From Actinobacteria bacterium UBA2286 (GTDB taxonomy: Bacteria > Actinomycetota > Coriobacteriia > Anaerosomatales > Anaerosomataceae): DNA of 59,971 nt. The notes under the pieces were generated by a model. The model was not told the origin of the DNA. It did no database searches and saw nothing but the letters and a program-made list of their open reading frames with translations. Positions 51,381 through 59,404 of the stretch are shown here, one piece after another. The DNA lies in contig DDWM01000049.1 in NCBI GenBank assembly GCA_002345925.1, positions 118,901 through 178,871 on the forward strand. Reading direction: 5' to 3'. Position numbers and translations under genes: made by a program. Each line of letters opens with the position of its first letter. Within the stretch, counting starts at the first letter, position 1.

Positions 51381-51802
51381 GCGACATGCATGTGAAGCAG
51401 CTCTCCGTCTTCATCGAGAACAAGTCGGGGCGCGTGAGTGAGATCACCGCAATCCTCGGGGAGACAGGCATCAACATCCGCGGCTTCTCCGTCTCAGACA
51501 CAGCCGAGTTCGGCATCTTGAGACTGATCGTCGATCGGCCCGAGGATGCTGCTGCTGCGCTGCGCGCTGCCGGATTCACGGTTCGTGAGGACGCTGTCAT
51601 ATGCATAGACCTTCCCGACGTACCGGGTGGACTTGCCGGTGTGCTGCAGATGGTCTCCTCGGCGGGTGTGAACATCGAGTATGTGTACTCGCTCATCGCA
51701 ACATACGTTGTCATCAACGTAGCCGACGTGGATCGTGCGCTTCACTTGCTGGCCGACAAGCCGGTTCGATTGGTTGACCAGGCGGAAATCGCTTCGGCGT
51801 AA
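51377..51802 (+). CDS. Tandem ACT-domain protein
   Basis: A 141-aa protein with two ACT domains (KQLSVFIENKSGRVSEITAI, GINIRGFSVSDTAEFGILRL, VPGGLAGVLQMVSSAGVNIE). GTG 51377 overlaps iorB. Close paralogue of 34947-35378, which sits by the other paaK. Likely an amino-acid-sensing partner of the IOR/PaaK pathway (inference from recurrent linkage). Confidence 0.88.
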   Translation: MSDMHVKQLSVFIENKSGRVSEITAILGETGINIRGFSVSDTAEFGILRLIVDRPEDAAAALRAAGFTVREDAVICIDLPDVPGGLAGVLQMVSSAGVNIEYVYSLIATYVVINVADVDRALHLLADKPVRLVDQAEIASA

Positions 51803-51840
51803 GTATGAAGTCTTAAGGATCGAGTGACCGGAGGGGTGAC

Positions 51841-53025
51841 ATGAGTACTCGGCTTAGGGTGGTTGCGTCCGTTCTCGCCGCGATGATGGTCGCAGTGGCA
51901 GGGGCCGGCTGCTCCGGCACCGGCACGGGTGACACATCAGGCGATGTCGCGGAGCCGTACCGCATAGGGGCTATCGTGTCGCTTACGGGAACATATGCGG
52001 GTCTCGGCACGCCCGAGAAGAACGCGATCGAGATGGAGATGAAGCGCGTCAACGATGCTGGCGGCGTCAACGGGCGTCAGGTCGAAGTCATCTTTGAGGA
52101 CGACGCGACTGATCCCGCCAAGGCGCAGGCAGCCGTCGCGCGGCTCATCGAGCAAGAAGACGTGATCGCGATCATCGGTGCCACGGGCACAGGCCAGACG
52201 ATGGCACTGCGTGACGACATCGACCGTGCGGCGATTCCGCAGGTGTCCATGGCCGGCGGTTCGGTTATAACGGCCGATTTTGACACGCAGGTCTTCCAGA
52301 CCCCTTGGCCCAACAGCACTGTGGTGCCGTTCACGCTCAAGCAGCTCAGAGCCCGCGGCCTGACCAACGTCGCTGTGATCTCAGACACAGGAGGTTATGG
52401 CAAGGACGGCCATGACATCATCGTCGCTCAGGCCTCTGCGGCCGGCGTGAAGATCATCGCCGATGAGACATTCAATCCCGGCGACACCGACATGATGGCG
52501 CAGCTGACCAAGATCAAGTCAGCGTCACCGGATGTCGTTTTGATGTGGAACGCAGGCAAGGAAGCCGCGATCGTCGCCAAGAATCTCAAGCAGCTTGGTA
52601 TGGAGGTGCCGCTCGTCGGCAGCCCCGGAAACGGTCGGCGTGAGTTCATCGAAGGTGCTGCCGATGCCGCCGAGGGATTCCAGTTCGCGGCAGGGAAGAT
52701 TCTCGTTCCTGATGCGTACGGCGTGGGTACGCCCGCGTACGAAGTTGCCACGACATTCATCTCTGAGTACACCGAGGCATACGACACCCCACCTGATATC
52801 TTCGCCGGGCATGCGTACGACGCGTTCCTGATCATCACAGATGCGCTCGGTAGAATCGATGGCGAAGCGACTCCTTCGGCACTGCGGGACGCGATAGAGC
52901 AGACATCAGGTCTTGTCGGAATCGGCGGAACATTCACCTATGGGCCTCAGGACCACAACGGACTCACAGAAGCCGATCTGGTCTTCTACCGCGTTGAGGG
53001 CAACGAATGGGTGCTCGCCAAGTGA
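51841..53025 (+). CDS. livJ: Branched-chain amino acid ABC transporter substrate-binding lipoprotein
   Basis: A 394-aa periplasmic-type binding protein. Lipobox VAGAGC with the lipidated Cys24, then the Peripla_BP_6 fold: YRIGAIVSLTGTYAGLGTPE, GGVNGRQVEVIFEDD, AIIGATGTGQTMALRDDI. Starts at ATG 51841 behind GGAGGGG. The ligand is probably a branched or aromatic amino acid; the operon context with iorAB favours the latter. Confidence 0.93.
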   Translation: MSTRLRVVASVLAAMMVAVAGAGCSGTGTGDTSGDVAEPYRIGAIVSLTGTYAGLGTPEKNAIEMEMKRVNDAGGVNGRQVEVIFEDDATDPAKAQAAVARLIEQEDVIAIIGATGTGQTMALRDDIDRAAIPQVSMAGGSVITADFDTQVFQTPWPNSTVVPFTLKQLRARGLTNVAVISDTGGYGKDGHDIIVAQASAAGVKIIADETFNPGDTDMMAQLTKIKSASPDVVLMWNAGKEAAIVAKNLKQLGMEVPLVGSPGNGRREFIEGAADAAEGFQFAAGKILVPDAYGVGTPAYEVATTFISEYTEAYDTPPDIFAGHAYDAFLIITDALGRIDGEATPSALRDAIEQTSGLVGIGGTFTYGPQDHNGLTEADLVFYRVEGNEWVLAK

Positions 53026-53046
53026 CTGAGTGCGCCAAGGTGATCG

Positions 53047-53925
53047 ATGAGTAGCTCGGAGCTGCTGCAGTTCGTGGTCTCGGGGCTTCAGAACGGCGCG
53101 GTATACGCGCTCGTTGCCCTCGGGTTCACGCTAGTGTACGCATCGACAGGGATCATAAACTTCGCCCAGGGTGAGTTCTTCATGCTAGGCGGTGTGCTTG
53201 CGGTCGCCGGAGTGCGTTTCGGGCTGCCTCTGCCGCTCGCAGTCATCGGGGCGGTGCTTGTCTCGGCGGGAATCGGCGTTGCACTCGAGCGCTTCGCACT
53301 GCGGCCGAGGAGAGACTCTGGCGGTCTCGTGCTGATCATCATCACGATCGGCGCGTCGATGGTCTTGAAGTCACTGGCGCGACATATCTTCGGTCCGAAC
53401 GAAATGGCCCTTCCTGCTTTCACGCCAGGGCCGCCGGTCATCATCGGCGGCGCTGCGATCGATCCCCAGGTTCTGTGGATATGGGGCCTCACATTTGTCG
53501 TGGTCGTGGCGCTGACTCGCGTGTATACGAAGACGAAACTCGGCCGAGCCATGCGCGCATGCTCGCTTTCGCATGACGCAGCTCGCCTGATGGGCATCGA
53601 TACCGCTGGTGTGGTCATGCTCTCCTTCGGACTTGCAGCCGCACTTGGCGCGCTCGGCGGGGCGGTAGTCGCTCCGCTTACGCAGACGGCATTTGATGTG
53701 GGTGCGCGAGCTGGTATCAAGGGGTTTGCGGCAGCCATTCTCGGCGGCCTCGGCAACCCGGTTGCAGCTGTCGTCGGCGGGCTTCTCCTTGGCGTTCTCG
53801 AGAGCCTGTCTGTCGGGTTCCTGTCGAGCACATACAAAGACGTAATCTCGCTCGTGGTGCTGCTTGCAGTGCTGTTCCTTCGTCCGCAAGGCCTCTTTGG
53901 CCGAGCAGGGAAGGAGAAGGTGTGA
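53047..53925 (+). CDS. livH: Branched-chain amino acid ABC transporter permease LivH
   Basis: A 292-aa inner-membrane permease with about eight helices: LQNGAVYALVALGFTLVYAS, TGIINFAQGEFFMLGGVLAV, the EAA-like RAMRACSLSHDAARLMGID, and AAILGGLGNPVAAVVGGLLL. Its last 4 bp overlap livM. Confidence 0.95.
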   Translation: MSSSELLQFVVSGLQNGAVYALVALGFTLVYASTGIINFAQGEFFMLGGVLAVAGVRFGLPLPLAVIGAVLVSAGIGVALERFALRPRRDSGGLVLIIITIGASMVLKSLARHIFGPNEMALPAFTPGPPVIIGGAAIDPQVLWIWGLTFVVVVALTRVYTKTKLGRAMRACSLSHDAARLMGIDTAGVVMLSFGLAAALGALGGAVVAPLTQTAFDVGARAGIKGFAAAILGGLGNPVAAVVGGLLLGVLESLSVGFLSSTYKDVISLVVLLAVLFLRPQGLFGRAGKEKV

Positions 53926-54917
53926 GAGCCCGACTCGGATTTGACCGGGTTATCGCGCGCGTTGCACCTGTGCTCGCTGTTGCGCTGTTGGCTGCCGTGC
54001 CGCTACTGACCGATGACAGATACCTGTTCAAGGTGCTCACGTTCGTTGGACTCAACGTCATCGTCGTGACAGGGCTGGCGCTGCTCTTTGGGTACGCCGG
54101 TCAGATATCGCTCGGACATGCGGCGTTCTTCGGGATCGGTGCGTACTCGGTTGGATACCTGACAGCGACACGAGAATTGCCGTGGCTTGCCGCAGTTGCG
54201 ATCGGTGTGGCTCTTGCGTCGGTTGTCGGACTCTTGCTCTCGCTGCCGATGCTACGGCTCAAGGGGCATTACCTTGCCATGGCGACTCTGGCATTCAGTG
54301 AGATTCTCGGCGTCTTCTTTGTAGAGGCGAGCTCTATCACCGGCGGGAACGACGGGCTACGGGGCATTCCGTTCCCCTCCGTAGGATCCTTCAGGATCGC
54401 GACACCCGGCGCCAGCTACCTGCTTGTGTGGGGAGTGGCGATCATTGTTGTGGCATTGGCCGCGAATCTTGTGCGCACCCGACCCGGACGCGCGCTTCGC
54501 GCAGTGCATGGGACAGAGCTTGGCGCGCAGGCCTGCGGCATAGACACGGGCCGACTGCGCGTTCAGGTGTTCACTCTGTCGGCCGGGCTCGCTGGGCTCG
54601 CTGGGGCGCTGTACGCCGGTGTGGTCGGCTTTGTTTCGCCTACGACGTTCTCGCTTGAGTTCTCGGTGCTTCTCGTGGCCATGGTGGTTCTCGGCGGCAC
54701 CGGATCGATTGCTGGTCCGGTCATCGCCTGCGTCGCCCTGACGCTCCTGCCGTACGTCGACGCCCTCGTACCGGGTCTGCCGAGAGAGGCTGTCGCTTTT
54801 CTCCAGGATTGGGAGGCCGACATCTCAGGCATCGTGATGATCGGTGTCTTGTTGTTCGCGCCCGGTGGTGTGGCGGGGATGTTCAGGCGTTCGCGCAGGG
54901 CGGGTGACGCATCATGA
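53922..54917 (+). CDS. livM: Branched-chain amino acid ABC transporter permease LivM
   Basis: A 331-aa permease, GTG start overlapping livH: LTFVGLNVIVVTGLALLFGY, AGQISLGHAAFFGIGAYSVG, GNDGLRGIPFPSVG, and RALRAVHGTELGAQACGIDT as the ATPase-coupling helix. The shorter length without extra N-terminal helices is within the family range. Overlaps livG by 4 bp. Confidence 0.95.
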   Translation: MRARLGFDRVIARVAPVLAVALLAAVPLLTDDRYLFKVLTFVGLNVIVVTGLALLFGYAGQISLGHAAFFGIGAYSVGYLTATRELPWLAAVAIGVALASVVGLLLSLPMLRLKGHYLAMATLAFSEILGVFFVEASSITGGNDGLRGIPFPSVGSFRIATPGASYLLVWGVAIIVVALAANLVRTRPGRALRAVHGTELGAQACGIDTGRLRVQVFTLSAGLAGLAGALYAGVVGFVSPTTFSLEFSVLLVAMVVLGGTGSIAGPVIACVALTLLPYVDALVPGLPREAVAFLQDWEADISGIVMIGVLLFAPGGVAGMFRRSRRAGDAS

Positions 54918-55684
54918 CGATGCTCTCGGTTCGCGGACTCTCAAAGAGCTTTGGTGGACTCGTTGCGGTAGATAACGTGTCCTTTGACGTACACGAAGGC
55001 ATGATCAAGGCCCTTATCGGCCCGAATGGCGCCGGCAAGAGCACGCTGTTCAATCTTCTGACCGGCTTCGAGCGTCCCGATTCAGGCACCGTTGCGTTTC
55101 TCGGCCAGCAGATGGTCTCCCTCAAGCCGTTCAAGGTAGTGCGCGCGGGTGTCGCCCGAACGTTCCAGAACACACAGGTGTTTGGCGAGATGTCAGTGAC
55201 CGAGAATGTGCTCGTTGGAATGCACACACAGCTCACTACCGGCTTCGCGGCGGGCGCCCTTCGGCTGCCGGTAACGCGGAAAGCGGATCGCATGGCAGTT
55301 GAGCGTGCCGGGCAGCTCCTGCGCCTAGTGGGTGCTGAGGAGTTCGCCGACGTGCCGGGCGCAGACATCCCGCATGGCGTGCGTAGGCTGGTGGAGATCG
55401 CTCGGGCACTCGCTGCAGCCCCTAGGCTCTTGCTGCTTGATGAGCCGGCTGCAGGACTCAACAACGCCGAGACCCAGACACTTGCTGCGAGCCTTCGTCG
55501 CATCCAGGCCGACGGTACGACGATACTGATCGTGGAGCACGACATGGGTCTTGTAATGGAGATATCGGATGAGATAGTCGTGCTCGATCGTGGACGCAAG
55601 ATCGCCGAAGGCTCGCCCAAGCTTATTCAGAAGGATCCGGCGGTCATCGAGGCTTATCTCGGTGAGGAGGTGCCCGATGCCTGA
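54914..55684 (+). CDS. livG: Branched-chain amino acid ABC transporter ATPase LivG
   Basis: A 256-aa ABC ATPase: Walker A GPNGAGKST, LivG-specific RTFQNTQVFGEMSVTENVLV, Walker B LLLLDEPAAGLN, H-loop IVEHDMGLVMEISD. The signature motif reads DIPHGVRRLVEIARAL rather than canonical LS(Y/G)GQ. LivG proteins often vary here (LPYGxQR), but this copy is more divergent than usual. Overlaps livF by 8 bp. Confidence 0.94.
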   Translation: MTMLSVRGLSKSFGGLVAVDNVSFDVHEGMIKALIGPNGAGKSTLFNLLTGFERPDSGTVAFLGQQMVSLKPFKVVRAGVARTFQNTQVFGEMSVTENVLVGMHTQLTTGFAAGALRLPVTRKADRMAVERAGQLLRLVGAEEFADVPGADIPHGVRRLVEIARALAAAPRLLLLDEPAAGLNNAETQTLAASLRRIQADGTTILIVEHDMGLVMEISDEIVVLDRGRKIAEGSPKLIQKDPAVIEAYLGEEVPDA

Positions 55685-56408
55685 GGTCCTGCTGAAAGTT
55701 GAGGGAGTCGACGCCGGGTACGGCCGTGTTCCGGTTATTCGAGACGCCTCGCTTGAGGTGATGCACGGTGAGATCGTCGCAATCATCGGCGCTAACGGCG
55801 CCGGGAAATCGACGCTTCTCAAGACAATCGCCGGTCTCGTGCGACCGACGGCGGGGAGCGTCACCCTCGCAGACCGTGACGTCACCGGACTTGCGCCGGA
55901 GCGACTCGTACGACTTGGCCTGGCGTTGGTTCCCGAGGGCCGGATGCTGTTCGGGCCCATGTCTGTAGCTGAGAACCTGGCGCTTGGTGCTCACACGCGT
56001 CGCTCCTCGGCAGAAGTGGCCGACTCGCTCGAGCGCGTGAACTCGCTTTTCCCGGTGCTTGCCGAGAGGTCATCGCAGCCCGCAGCCACCCTTTCCGGTG
56101 GAGAGCAGCAGATGCTCGCTATCGGCAGGGCGCTGATGTCTAACCCGCGCGTGCTCCTATTGGATGAGCCGTCGCTTGGCCTTGCGCCAAAGGTGATCGC
56201 CGACATCTTCGGAGTGCTCGATGAACTTCGCTCGGACGGCCTCGGCATTCTGCTCGTGGAGCAAGACGCGAACCTCGCGCTCAAGCACGCGCAGCGCGGA
56301 CACGTGATGCGCTCCGGACACATGGTGCTCAGCGGAGCCGCATCTGAGCTGGCCGACAATGACGATGTGCGCCTGATCTATCTCGGCGCGTGGCACGGTA
56401 AGGAGTAG
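55677..56408 (+). CDS. livF: Branched-chain amino acid ABC transporter ATPase LivF
   Basis: A 243-aa ABC ATPase: Walker A GANGAGKST, signature LSGGEQQMLAIGRAL, Walker B VLLLDEPSLGLAP, H-loop LLVEQDANLALKHAQ. ATG 55677 overlaps livG. The second paaK follows 8 bp later, so transporter and CoA ligase are on one transcript. Confidence 0.95.
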   Translation: MPEVLLKVEGVDAGYGRVPVIRDASLEVMHGEIVAIIGANGAGKSTLLKTIAGLVRPTAGSVTLADRDVTGLAPERLVRLGLALVPEGRMLFGPMSVAENLALGAHTRRSSAEVADSLERVNSLFPVLAERSSQPAATLSGGEQQMLAIGRALMSNPRVLLLDEPSLGLAPKVIADIFGVLDELRSDGLGILLVEQDANLALKHAQRGHVMRSGHMVLSGAASELADNDDVRLIYLGAWHGKE

Positions 56409-56416
56409 GGGGAAGC

Positions 56417-57721
56417 ATGCCTATCTGGAATGCAGAGTACGAATCCATGCCGAGAGAAGCACTGGCGGCTCTACAACTGCGCAGGCTTCAGGCGACCGTG
56501 GAGTGGGTGTACGAGCGCGTGCCGTTCTACCGTGAGACGCTTGATGCCTCGGGTGTCCGGCCGAAGGACATTCGCTCGCTAGATGACGTTCGTCGGCTGC
56601 CGATGACCGACAAGACCGCGCTCCGGGACACATACCCGTACGGGATGTTCGCCGTCCCGCTTGAAGAAGTCGTTCGCGTGCACAGCTCTTCGGGCACGAC
56701 CGGCAAACCGATCGTCGTCGGCTACACCAAGGGCGACCTCAACACCTGGTCGGAGCTCACGGCAAGGATCGCCTCGGCAGCTGGTGTCACATCCAAGGAC
56801 CGCGTGCAGATGGCGTTTCTGTATGGGATGTTCACGGGCGGCTGGGGCATGCACTACGGCATCGAGCGCGTGGGCGCCACGGTCTTCCCGGCAGGTGCGG
56901 GCAACACGGATCGCCAGCTCATGATGATGCAGGACTTCGGCACGACTGCGCTCGTGTGCACGCCAAGCTACGCGCTCTACATCGCGGAGGTGGCCGAGAA
57001 GGCGGGCATCGACATTCGTTCGCTCCCGCTGCGGGTTGGTCTGTTCGGCGGCGAGCCCTCAGGCGAGGGCATGCGCGAGGAGATCGAGAAGCGACTGGGA
57101 ATTCTTGCCACTGACAATTACGGGCTCTCGGAAGTGATGGGGCCTGGCGTGTCCGGGGAATGTGAACACCAGTGCGGCCTGCACATGGCCGAGGACCACT
57201 TCTTGTTCGAAGTCGTCCACCCCGAGACGGGCGAGCCTGTCGCAGAAGGGGAGGAGGGTGAGCTGATCATCACGACGCTCACCAAGGAGGCATTCCCTGT
57301 GCTGAGGTATCGCACTCACGACCTTACGGTGATCGATACTTCGCCGTGTGCTTGTGGCCGCACTGCGGCTCGCATGCGCAAAGTGCGGGCTCGTACCGAC
57401 GATATGCTCATCATCAGGGGCGTGAACGTCTTCCCGTCGCAGATTGAAGATGTGCTCTTCAAGATCGAGGGAATCGAGCCCCACTATCTCATCATCATCG
57501 ATCGCGATGGCGCCATGGACGACATCGAGGTTCAAATCGAAGTCGCCGAGGAGATATTCTCCGATGTGATGGCCGAGATGGTAGCTTTCACCAAGAGCGT
57601 TTCCGAGAACATCTACTCGGTCATCGGCCTGCGTGCGAAGGTGCACCTAGTAGAACCTGGTACCATAGAGCGAACCGCTGGCAAAGCCAAGCGGGTACTC
57701 GACAGACGTCGGAGCGACTAG
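56417..57721 (+). CDS. Phenylacetate-CoA ligase (second copy)
   Basis: A 434-aa AMP-forming aryl-CoA ligase, same length as and closely similar to 33639-34943: PYGMFAVPLEEVVRVHSSSG, TGK loop, FLYGMFTGGWG, DNYGLSE, YRTHDLTVIDT, RTDDMLIIRGVNVFPSQIE. AGGGGGAAGC precedes ATG. As the last gene of the ior-liv operon it likely interconverts the IOR product (aryl-acetyl-CoA) and free aryl acetate. Two aryl-CoA ligases in one window suggest different acids, but this cannot be told from sequence. Confidence 0.92.
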   Translation: MPIWNAEYESMPREALAALQLRRLQATVEWVYERVPFYRETLDASGVRPKDIRSLDDVRRLPMTDKTALRDTYPYGMFAVPLEEVVRVHSSSGTTGKPIVVGYTKGDLNTWSELTARIASAAGVTSKDRVQMAFLYGMFTGGWGMHYGIERVGATVFPAGAGNTDRQLMMMQDFGTTALVCTPSYALYIAEVAEKAGIDIRSLPLRVGLFGGEPSGEGMREEIEKRLGILATDNYGLSEVMGPGVSGECEHQCGLHMAEDHFLFEVVHPETGEPVAEGEEGELIITTLTKEAFPVLRYRTHDLTVIDTSPCACGRTAARMRKVRARTDDMLIIRGVNVFPSQIEDVLFKIEGIEPHYLIIIDRDGAMDDIEVQIEVAEEIFSDVMAEMVAFTKSVSENIYSVIGLRAKVHLVEPGTIERTAGKAKRVLDRRRSD

Positions 57722-57748
57722 GATTCTCTAGCCGAGCGGAGGCAGTGC

Positions 57749-58291
57749 GTGTCGCAAGGTCTTGTCATCGCAATCATCGTTCTGGTCGCGGTTCTGGTTG
57801 TCGCCGGACTCGTCGCCGCCGGGGTTCTTCTGTGGCGCCGCACGGTTCGTCGCTACATTGCAACCCTCATCGGCAAGCGCGCCGGCGTCGGTGCGGCTCT
57901 GAAGACGGTAGAGCAGCTCGTTGCCTCCCTCGCACAGGCGAGCGACGAGGAGTTGGTCGACTTCGCCGTTGATGCATCCTCTGAAGAGCGCAAGATGATG
58001 GAGGAAGTTGCCGAGCAGATGGCGATCGTCGCCGATGAGCTTGCGACGATGCCGCTGCCGAAGCATTTGTGGGACGCGGCGAATGCGCTGGCTGATGCGG
58101 CGACGGCTCTGAGCCGCCAGACAGGCGCCCTCTCGGGTAAGGAAGGCATCGAGGCACTCGACGCGCTCGCTGGCGTTGACCTCGTGAAGGTGCGCTCGCA
58201 TTTCGATGCTGGAGTCGCCTATTTGGTCGAGCAGTCTGAGCGCTATGATGTGGATGCTACAGCTGTGTACGGAGGCGGCCTTTACATCTAG
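57749..58291 (+). CDS. Hypothetical membrane-anchored helical protein
   Basis: A 180-aa protein starting at GTG 57749 behind GGAGG. N-terminal transmembrane helix (LVIAIIVLVAVLVVAGLVAA, GVLL) with a short outer end, then an all-helical cytosolic domain rich in Ala, Glu and Met. No recognised family. The three genes 57749-59082 are co-directional with short gaps and may be a small operon. Confidence 0.65.
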   Translation: MSQGLVIAIIVLVAVLVVAGLVAAGVLLWRRTVRRYIATLIGKRAGVGAALKTVEQLVASLAQASDEELVDFAVDASSEERKMMEEVAEQMAIVADELATMPLPKHLWDAANALADAATALSRQTGALSGKEGIEALDALAGVDLVKVRSHFDAGVAYLVEQSERYDVDATAVYGGGLYI

Positions 58292-58318
58292 TGGTCGCAG
58301 CCGATGAGAGGGGACGGT

Positions 58319-58750
58319 ATGCCGGCAGGTCATGATCGAAACACTGTGCTTCTCGGCCTCGGCCGTCGACTTGGCGCCTGGATGCTCCTCATAGTCGTGG
58401 CCTGGATTGCTCTTGGGATGTACGGTGGTTACCGCGCGGATCTCGCGGAGCAGAAGGATGCGCCGGCTGCGTCTTCTGAAACCACCTCTTCAGCCGAGGC
58501 GACTGACTCGGCTGCGAACGGGGAGGGGAGCGCGGCGGAGGAGACGGCCACCAAGACTGTGATCGTTGTCGCTGAGGGTCTCAATTTCCGGGAGAAGCCA
58601 GATACTGGTTCTAAGGTGATCAAGAAGCTCAAGAAGGGCACAAGTCTTGAGCTTCTGGAGACCAAGACCGGATGGTATCGCGTGAAGGACGCTGATGGTG
58701 ACGAGGGATGGGTCGCTTCAGGGACTCAGTACTCCAAGTTGGCCGAGTAG
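58319..58750 (+). CDS. Membrane-anchored bacterial SH3 (SH3b) protein
   Basis: A 143-aa protein. ATG 58319 has GAGAGGGGA upstream; an ATG five codons earlier is less well placed. One transmembrane helix (AWMLLIVVAWIALGMYGGY), an Ser/Ala/Glu-rich linker, then an SH3_3 domain (EGLNFREKPDTGSKVIKKLK, WYRVKDADGDEGWVASGTQY) of the kind that binds peptidoglycan. Likely an envelope-tethered cell-wall-binding protein without its own enzyme. Confidence 0.82.
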   Translation: MPAGHDRNTVLLGLGRRLGAWMLLIVVAWIALGMYGGYRADLAEQKDAPAASSETTSSAEATDSAANGEGSAAEETATKTVIVVAEGLNFREKPDTGSKVIKKLKKGTSLELLETKTGWYRVKDADGDEGWVASGTQYSKLAE

Positions 58751-58767
58751 CAGTAGGAGAGCAGCAA

Positions 58768-59082
58768 ATGGGACGCAAAGTCATCGGAAGCGCGGGGGAG
58801 TTCTACCGACTGCGGGTCACTCATGTGGATGAGGGCGACTCCCCTGATCTTGAGTGGCGCGACGACATCCTGTATCGCCGCCCGCCCAGCGAGAGTCTGG
58901 CCGAGGAAGAGGTCTACCGTGTTGAGGCTGTCCAGTACGACAACGATGATGCCGCCACAACGCTTGGAGCGTTCGCGTCCATGGACGAGGCGCACCGCTG
59001 GATGGAAGCAGTCGAGGAAGACCTCGCCGAGATGACCAATACCGAGTTCGAGGAGTCATACTTCCCAAACTCGGAGTTCTGA
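58768..59082 (+). CDS. Hypothetical acidic cytosolic protein (104 aa)
   Basis: ATG 58768 with TAGGAGA upstream, 17 bp after the SH3 gene. Soluble, acidic; alternating strands and helices (FYRLRVTHVDEGDSPDLEWR, TTLGAFASMDEAHRWMEAVE). No family recognised. Confidence 0.65.
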   Translation: MGRKVIGSAGEFYRLRVTHVDEGDSPDLEWRDDILYRRPPSESLAEEEVYRVEAVQYDNDDAATTLGAFASMDEAHRWMEAVEEDLAEMTNTEFEESYFPNSEF

Positions 59083-59404
59083 GCCACACCCCGGGGTCCG
59101 GTGTGATGACGATATTCCCTGACTCTGTTGTCGCAAGGAAATACACCTGACGCTAGCACGAGGGGATAACGCTCAAAATAGTGAACTTAACATAAGATGT
59201 ATTATGCGGCGTACACACTGTGCTTGGGAGGGGTCTACCCCCGTCGCGCACGAACCCTACCTCGGCAAACAGGAATGGGCGTGGTGCGACCCCCAATAAT
59301 CGAAGCAGCCCCGGACCGCGTGATATGCGCAGTCCGGGGCCGTCGTTTTATCGAGCGCGCACGTCGCGCCTGTTGGTCAGACGTGCGGTCACTCCGGTTT
59401 GCTG
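59083..59404. other. Non-coding stretch between convergent genes, possible small transcript
   Basis: About 320 bp with no convincing gene. An AT-rich patch (about 59185-59206, including TTAACA and TATTAT) stands out from the GC-rich surroundings and resembles a promoter. About 100 bp later comes the terminator at 59308. It could encode a small RNA, or only end the plus-strand operon. Confidence 0.35.
59308..59350 (+). terminator. Rho-independent terminator
   Basis: GCCCCGGAC (59308-59316) pairs with GTCCGGGGC (59332-59340), then CGTCGTTTTA on the plus strand. On the minus strand no T-run follows the stem, so it mainly serves plus-strand transcripts. Confidence 0.8.
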
